Below the pieces are notes generated by a model. It was given only the letters and a program-made list of their open reading frames with translations. It searched no databases and was not told the DNA's origin. Shown here piece by piece: positions 47,522-52,390 of a stretch of DNA of 52,390 nucleotides (its first letter is position 1; every line of letters starts with the position of its first letter). A program made the position numbers and the translations under genes. Source of the stretch: Emcibacteraceae bacterium (GTDB lineage: Bacteria; Pseudomonadota; Alphaproteobacteria; Sphingomonadales; Emcibacteraceae); assembly GCA_028281625.1 (NCBI GenBank), contig JANQJN010000180.1, positions 1 through 52,390 on the forward strand, in the 5' to 3' direction.

Positions 47522-48622
47522 TTATGCCTTAACGCCTGCCCCGACCGCCGGGGGCGCATCTGGATCAAGCGGCCATCTGGCCACCGCACCCGTTTCAAGC
47601 GATGCAAAATCCTGCTTTCGCCATTTCTCCACTCCGGTCCAGGCAATCATGGCACCATTGTCGGTACAAAGCGCCATGGGTGGGGCCATTAACGTAAATC
47701 CATGTTTTTCACAAAGTACCGCCAACCTGCTTTTTATCTCACTGTTGGCTGCAACGCCACCTGCCACCACTAAGATATGATGCTTTGGCGTATAATGATC
47801 AAGATAATAATCAATTGAGTTTTTCACACGGTCTATTATTGCGTCCGTCAGCGCCTGCTGAAAACTCGCTGCAAGGTCACATATATCCTGATGAGTCAGT
47901 TTGTCGCCCTGATTTTCGCAAAGCTCGTCCCGCGCACGAACCACCGCCGATTTTAGCCCGGAAAATGAAAAATTACTGCCCGGCTTTCCTTTAAGTGGCC
48001 GTGGAAAGTTGAACCGTTTTGGATCACCCGTTAGCGCTGCTTTTTCAACGGCGGGGCCGCCCGGATAGCCAAGTCCCAGCACTTTAGCGGTTTTATCGAA
48101 CGCTTCACCGGCCGCATCATCAATGGTCGTGCCAAGACGCTCATAATTTCCCACACCTTTTACCACCAGGAGCTGGCAATGACCGCCGGATACCAAAAGC
48201 AAAAGATACGGAAATGCCACCTCTTCGGTGAGGCGAATGGAAAGCGCGTGCCCCTCAAGGTGATTAACGCTGATAAGCGGTAGCCCTCTCGCAAATGCAA
48301 TGGATTTTGCTGTCATTAGCCCGACCATCACACCGCCAATTAAGCCCGGGCCAGAGGTAACAGCGATTGCTGATAAATCGTCAAAATCAATGTCCGCTTC
48401 GTCGAGGGAGATTTCCACCAGTTTGCTAAGATGGTCAATGTGGGAGCGAGCGGCAATTTCAGGAACCACGCCACCATATGGACTATGTTCATCAAGCTGT
48501 GTTAGCACCCTGTTTGACAGTATTTTTTTATCTTCGGAAACGATGGCAACGGCCGTTTCATCGCAGCTGCTTTCGATGCCCATGATTAACGCGGGGGTTG
48601 TGATTTCAGTATCAACCGTCAT
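47522..48622 (-). CDS. tsaD: tRNA N6-adenosine threonylcarbamoyltransferase TsaD
   Basis: TsaD transfers the threonylcarbamoyl group to adenosine 37 of ANN-decoding tRNAs. The protein has 366 residues of the ASKHA fold. MGIESSCDETAVAIV marks the N-terminus. The metal-binding histidines are in VNHLEGHALS. LLVSGGHCQL, the GEAFDKTAKVLGLGYPGGPAVE stretch and VVAGGVAANSEIKSRL follow. It is the first gene of the minus-strand group and is divergent from hemC with 107 bases between them. Confidence 0.97.
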   Translation of the reverse strand: MTVDTEITTPALIMGIESSCDETAVAIVSEDKKILSNRVLTQLDEHSPYGGVVPEIAARSHIDHLSKLVEISLDEADIDFDDLSAIAVTSGPGLIGGVMVGLMTAKSIAFARGLPLISVNHLEGHALSIRLTEEVAFPYLLLLVSGGHCQLLVVKGVGNYERLGTTIDDAAGEAFDKTAKVLGLGYPGGPAVEKAALTGDPKRFNFPRPLKGKPGSNFSFSGLKSAVVRARDELCENQGDKLTHQDICDLAASFQQALTDAIIDRVKNSIDYYLDHYTPKHHILVVAGGVAANSEIKSRLAVLCEKHGFTLMAPPMALCTDNGAMIAWTGVEKWRKQDFASLETGAVARWPLDPDAPPAVGAGVKA

Positions 48623-48729
48623 TTATTTTCTTTTTTGTTTTCTTTTCTGGTATCGCTACGCGAATTCCATTAAACCTTATATCACAATAGAATAAATTTA
48701 AAACACGCTCTAACATCTGGACAGGAACT

Positions 48730-49659
48730 GTGCAAGGTCAAGCGAACAATCGAGGCGACAATAAACTGATCATCGGCACCCGCGGCAGCAAACTGGCGCT
48801 CGCGCAGGCGTACGAAGTGCGCGGGCTACTCATGGAGCATCACGCCCATCTGAACGAAGATAATATTGAGATTTCCGTTATGTCGACCCGCGGTGACCGG
48901 GTTCAGGACAGGAACTTGAGTGAGATCGGCGGCAAAGGCCTTTTCACTGAAGAAATTGAAGCCGCGCTTTACAAGGGTGACATTGATATCGCGGTTCATT
49001 CTCTAAAAGATATGCCAACCCACCTACCCGATGGGCTTGAGCTATGCTGTTATCTGGAACGCGAAGATGTCAGGGATGCTTTTTTATCGGATAAAGCCGT
49101 TTCCCTCGCCGAACTGCCCGAAGGTGCTGTGGTTGGCACGTCGAGCCTTCGTCGCAAAGCCCAGGCGCTTGCTCTTAGGCCCGATCTTAAAATTGTAAAT
49201 TTTAGGGGAAACGTGCAAACCCGCCTGCAAAAACTGGATGATGGTGTGGCAGACGCCACCTTTCTGGCCATGGCAGGCCTTAACCGCTTGGGCATCGAAG
49301 ATAAGCGCGTGAACCCGATTGAGATAACCGAACTGCTTCCCGCCGTTGCGCAAGGCGCCATCACCATCGAAGTGGCTACAGGCAACGAGAAAATGCAAGA
49401 CCTTCTTACTCCTCTTAACCACCAGCAAACAGAGCTTCGGGTCAGAGCGGAGCGTACCATGCTGGATGTTTTGGACGGTTCCTGCCGAACCCCGATTGCG
49501 GGACTGGCAACCATTGATGGTGACACACTCACCTTAAAAGGACGGGTGCTTGACGAAGACGGCAGCAACGATGTTTCGGATACTGTTAGCGGTGATAAAC
49601 ATGATCCGGAAGCCATTGGCCGTGAACTGGGACACAGGATAAAATGCGCATCCTCCTGA
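48730..49659 (+). CDS. hemC: Hydroxymethylbilane synthase (porphobilinogen deaminase)
   Basis: HemC joins four porphobilinogens into hydroxymethylbilane in tetrapyrrole synthesis. It has 309 residues. The GTG start has AGGA just upstream. Motifs are IGTRGSKLALAQA, TRGDRVQDRNLSEIGGKGLFT, HSLKDMPTHLPDGL, VGTSSLRRKAQ and FRGNVQTRL. The dipyrromethane-cofactor Cys is in LDGSCRTPIAG (about residue 250). hemD begins within its last 16 bases. Confidence 0.97.
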   Translation: MQGQANNRGDNKLIIGTRGSKLALAQAYEVRGLLMEHHAHLNEDNIEISVMSTRGDRVQDRNLSEIGGKGLFTEEIEAALYKGDIDIAVHSLKDMPTHLPDGLELCCYLEREDVRDAFLSDKAVSLAELPEGAVVGTSSLRRKAQALALRPDLKIVNFRGNVQTRLQKLDDGVADATFLAMAGLNRLGIEDKRVNPIEITELLPAVAQGAITIEVATGNEKMQDLLTPLNHQQTELRVRAERTMLDVLDGSCRTPIAGLATIDGDTLTLKGRVLDEDGSNDVSDTVSGDKHDPEAIGRELGHRIKCASS

Positions 49660-50354
49660 CCCGCCCAATAGAGCAATCGCAGTCCCTCGCGGCAAGCCTG
49701 CGCGAGCAAAATGTAGAGGTGGAAATATTTCCGCTGATGACGGTTCATAAATATGATGAGGCCCCCACGCCGAAGGAAGATTGGCAAGCCGTCATTGTCA
49801 CCAGTGCCAACGCTCTCAAGTATGCCGATTTGTCTCATATCGATAACGATACTCCTATTTTGGCAGTAGGGGACAAAACGGCAGATCGTGCGAAAACCCT
49901 TGGGTTTGCTCATGTAATCAGTGCTGACGGTAATCTTGAAAAGTTGTCTGGTACGATAAAACAGGAACTTACTCCAGTCGGCGGACCTCTGCTTTATTTG
50001 CGCGGAAAACACATTACCGGACCACTGGCCGCTGAATTGACAGAAGATGGTTATAAGGTAATTGAATATACTGTCTACGAGACAAAACCTATTTCCAAGA
50101 TAGATAAAGCACTTATAAATTTACTAACAAACGACGATATTGATTTTATCCCCTTTTATTCGCGACGAAGCGCGCTTATATTTAAAGAGTTGATAGAAGA
50201 GGCGGGCCTGGAAGGTTGTCTTGAAAACATAACTGCGCTTTCAATCAGCGCAAATGTTGCAAGTGAGATCGATGGTTTGCCATGGAAAACGAAAATGATC
50301 TCTGATCGCCCTACACAATCAGATCTTTTTAATCTGATTGGCATCGGTCTTTAA
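49644..50354 (+). CDS. hemD: Uroporphyrinogen-III synthase
   Basis: HemD closes and isomerises the tetrapyrrole ring. The protein has 236 residues and, as usual, low overall conservation. The LLTRPIEQSQSLAASL start, VIVTSANALKY, LAVGDKTADRAKTLGF, YLRGKHITGPLAAEL, YETKPI and FIPFYSRRSALIF segments fit the family. The overlap with hemC supports the call. Confidence 0.92.
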   Translation: MRILLTRPIEQSQSLAASLREQNVEVEIFPLMTVHKYDEAPTPKEDWQAVIVTSANALKYADLSHIDNDTPILAVGDKTADRAKTLGFAHVISADGNLEKLSGTIKQELTPVGGPLLYLRGKHITGPLAAELTEDGYKVIEYTVYETKPISKIDKALINLLTNDDIDFIPFYSRRSALIFKELIEEAGLEGCLENITALSISANVASEIDGLPWKTKMISDRPTQSDLFNLIGIGL

Positions 50355-50365
50355 GGAACGGCCAT

Positions 50366-51628
50366 ATGAATGATAAAGATAAACCGGCTGCAAATAAGAA
50401 CACCAATGACAATGCGGAACTTAAAAAGCCCGCTGCGGTGAAGAAGCCCGCCGAAGCGAAGAAACCCACACCTGAAAAGTCGAACAAGCCAACTTTATCA
50501 TCGCGTATCTTACTGTTTCTACTCATTTTTATCGCTGGCATGGCATTATCGGTTTATCTGATGCCGACGTTACAGGAGCGCCTTCCATTTGTCGCCAATT
50601 GGATTGGCGCAAGTGAGAGCAGCGAGGTAACGTCCCTAAGCCAGCGGATTGACGCCCAGCAAGCAGAAATAGCAATGCTGAGAAGTAGAACCACTGATCT
50701 GGAAAATACTCTTGCTGCCCTACCATCCGAAAGCGATCCTGCAATCCCGACAGATTTGGAAGAACGTATCGCCGCACTTGAAGCAATCGCAGCGAGCGAT
50801 GAAACGCCTGAGGCTACATCACCAGAGCCGGTTATTGATACTTCACAATCGGCGCGTATTGATATGCTGCTCAGCCGCATGAGCCAGCTTGAAGCGTCAT
50901 TTGTTCCTCTAAGTCAGAATATGCTTGATGCGGGTCAGGCCAGTCAGGAAAGAGCGGATCTTGCCAGCGAAACGGCCACTTTGAGCGAGAAGTTGGCTGA
51001 TCTTGAAAATCGTCTTTTGCAGGTTGAACAGATGGCCGCTAAAGACAACAGCGGCATCCTTCTCAATCTTAAGATTGCTGATCTTAAACGTTCTTTTGAA
51101 CGCGGAAATACATATCAAGCTGACATCGACAGCATTGAGCAGATTATTGGTGACAGTGCCCTGGCGGGAAATGCTGTCGCGGCAAGTGCGCTAACGGCTC
51201 TCAAGCCTAACAGCGCGACCGGTGCCCCCACGATTGAACTATTGGGTCGGCAGTTTAACAGTCTTATCCCCGAAATGCTGAAAGAGGAAGGCAAAGACCC
51301 ACAAGCATCCTGGGTCGCTAATACATTAAGCGGTCTTCGAAATATGATTACGGTACGCCAAACCGACGGCAGCGCACCGACTGCCAGCGAACTGGACAAT
51401 CTCATTTCAAGTATTGAAGGTCAACTGTCCCGCCGTAATCCTCATGCTGCAGCACAAACAGCAGACCAGCTTCCGGATAGTATAAAATCTGTGCTCACCC
51501 CCTGGCGGGCTGAGCTTCAGACGCTGATTGAAAGCTCTGATGCCATTGTGACTCTCGAAAGTCTCGCGACCGAAAGCTATCTGCTCGAAGGTAGCGCCGC
51601 CTCTCAAAGTACCGAGACACCTTCATGA
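50366..51628 (+). CDS. Mitofilin-family inner membrane protein
   Basis: This 420-residue protein is the alphaproteobacterial counterpart of mitochondrial Mic60 (mitofilin). A basic, Lys/Pro/Ala-rich cytoplasmic tail (about 1-45) is followed by one membrane helix (46-68), a long periplasmic coiled coil (about 85-230, LSQRIDAQQAEIAMLRSRT) and a C-terminal mitofilin-like helical domain. Bacterial members lie beside hem genes, as here, and have been linked to shaping inner-membrane folds. AAGGA lies 8 bases before the ATG. It overlaps hemY by ATGA. Confidence 0.85.
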   Translation: MNDKDKPAANKNTNDNAELKKPAAVKKPAEAKKPTPEKSNKPTLSSRILLFLLIFIAGMALSVYLMPTLQERLPFVANWIGASESSEVTSLSQRIDAQQAEIAMLRSRTTDLENTLAALPSESDPAIPTDLEERIAALEAIAASDETPEATSPEPVIDTSQSARIDMLLSRMSQLEASFVPLSQNMLDAGQASQERADLASETATLSEKLADLENRLLQVEQMAAKDNSGILLNLKIADLKRSFERGNTYQADIDSIEQIIGDSALAGNAVAASALTALKPNSATGAPTIELLGRQFNSLIPEMLKEEGKDPQASWVANTLSGLRNMITVRQTDGSAPTASELDNLISSIEGQLSRRNPHAAAQTADQLPDSIKSVLTPWRAELQTLIESSDAIVTLESLATESYLLEGSAASQSTETPS

Positions 51629-52390
51629 TCCGGCTAACTTTTTTTATTGTTCTCGCCATCACCATAGCGCTTGGCGCGGCATGGGTATCTTCTAATCCAG
51701 GCGCCGTGCTGATCAGCTGGCAAGGGTGGGAGGTACGCTTCTCTGTGGGCGTGTCTGTATTGCTGGTTATCTTATACACTGCCTTCATATTCGCACTGAT
51801 CTGGCTTCTAAAATGGCTCAATATAGCGGCCTATTTTTCTAGTCCGGAAAGACTTGCAGCTAAACGGGCCAAAGCAGAACAGGACCTGGATCAAGCATGG
51901 TCCGCCTATGCACTAGGTGACTATGCAGAAGCCCTAAAACATGGCCGCCGCGCCAAGGCGAAACTGGGTGAAGATCATAATGTGCTCCGGCTTCTGGCCA
52001 GTGCAACGCGCAAACAAGGGGAAGAAAATAATCCTTATCTCGATGCGCTAAAAAAATCGGACATGAGCGCCACCTGGGTCGAAAAACAGGAGCTTGATGA
52101 TGTGCTAAAGGATGGCTCCTGGTCGCGCGCGAAACAGCTGATATCCAATATGCTCACACATCATCCAAAAAATACTCTTCTGCTTGAGCTTAACCTTATC
52201 GCAAACGCGCATATGAACGATTGGCAGAGCGCGAAAGAGGCCTTTGGCGCGCTGAGCAAAAACAAGGGAGACATGGACGCGAAACAGCTGAAACGATATA
52301 GCGCTGTGATAGATTATAGTCTTGCCTTGGAAGCCAAAGCCGCTGGTCAAAAAACCGAAAGTCATGGTCTGTTTAAATCTGCGCTGAAAA
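51625..52390 (+). CDS. hemY: HemY-like protein (5' part)
   Basis: The frame starts at the ATG overlapping the mitofilin stop and is open to the window edge, so the gene is truncated at its 3' end; about 255 codons are visible. It has two N-terminal membrane helices (about 3-20 and 42-63), with the family motif GAVLISWQGWEVRFSVG between them. A helical, TPR-type region follows (AWSAYALGDYAEALKHGRRA). This is the tetrapyrrole-cluster HemY with a porin-like HemY_N domain, not the protoporphyrinogen oxidase of the same name. Its role is unknown. Confidence 0.88.
   Translation, partial: MIRLTFFIVLAITIALGAAWVSSNPGAVLISWQGWEVRFSVGVSVLLVILYTAFIFALIWLLKWLNIAAYFSSPERLAAKRAKAEQDLDQAWSAYALGDYAEALKHGRRAKAKLGEDHNVLRLLASATRKQGEENNPYLDALKKSDMSATWVEKQELDDVLKDGSWSRAKQLISNMLTHHPKNTLLLELNLIANAHMNDWQSAKEAFGALSKNKGDMDAKQLKRYSAVIDYSLALEAKAAGQKTESHGLFKSALK

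Overview
The window is a dense stretch of chromosome from a free-living alphaproteobacterium. By eye the GC content is moderate, around the mid 40s percent; it was not computed. The class is indicated by an Irr-type Fur regulator, a mitofilin-family protein next to hemC-hemD-hemY, the order mutM | ubiE-ubiB-coaBC-dut next to echA-rpsT and dnaA-dnaN-recF-gyrB, and the rimP-nusA-ylxR-infB-rbfA-truB-rpsO-pnp operon. A marine lineage such as Emcibacterales, Kordiimonadales or Sneathiellales is a guess from gene order and base composition. I saw no rRNA or tRNA gene, CRISPR array, prophage or insertion sequence.

Layout. (a) 1-4.2 kb: glutamate synthase, gltB (3' part) and gltD. (b) 4.3-12.5 kb, the least conserved part: slyX, a DUF983 protein, an unknown 111-aa protein, a 69-aa membrane protein behind an FNR/FixK-type site, a membrane sensor with a degenerate HD-GYP domain, a LapG-like periplasmic cysteine protease, a degenerate EAL protein, an exported ankyrin protein, and then an SCO1 / YcgN / YgjP operon. 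(c) 12.5-15 kb: a class A penicillin-binding protein and a VOC protein. (d) 15-24.9 kb, minus strand: gyrB, recF, dnaN, dnaA, rhodanese, rpsT, enoyl-CoA hydratase, an exported unknown protein and mutM. (e) 25-30 kb, plus strand: ubiE, ubiB, coaBC, dut, a small unknown protein and a MoeB-like E1 enzyme, coupled by overlaps. (f) 30-33.5 kb: a D-2-hydroxyacid dehydrogenase, an SH3 protein, irr and a nitronate monooxygenase-like flavoprotein. (g) 33.6-43 kb, minus strand: the transcription/translation operon from rimP down to pnp. (h) 43-48.6 kb, minus strand: tsaD, gpsA, yciI, Rieske, hydrolase, metK, trmB. (i) 48.7 kb to the end, plus strand: hemC, hemD, mitofilin and hemY (cut by the window edge).

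Most genes belong to core housekeeping operons. The strongest candidate for something undescribed is 5.7-10.1 kb. There a LapG-type protease lies between a Cache-PAS protein whose HD-GYP domain has lost its metal ligands and a soluble protein whose EAL domain has lost its catalytic residues. These look like signalling or receptor parts rather than enzymes. Other points of interest are a TTGA-N6-TCAA box placed exactly at -41.5 from a plausible -10 element, four convergent gene pairs whose stop codons interlock in a 4-bp YTAR sequence, a possible beta-grasp protein translationally coupled to an E1-like enzyme, and several intercistronic hairpins around pnp and infB.
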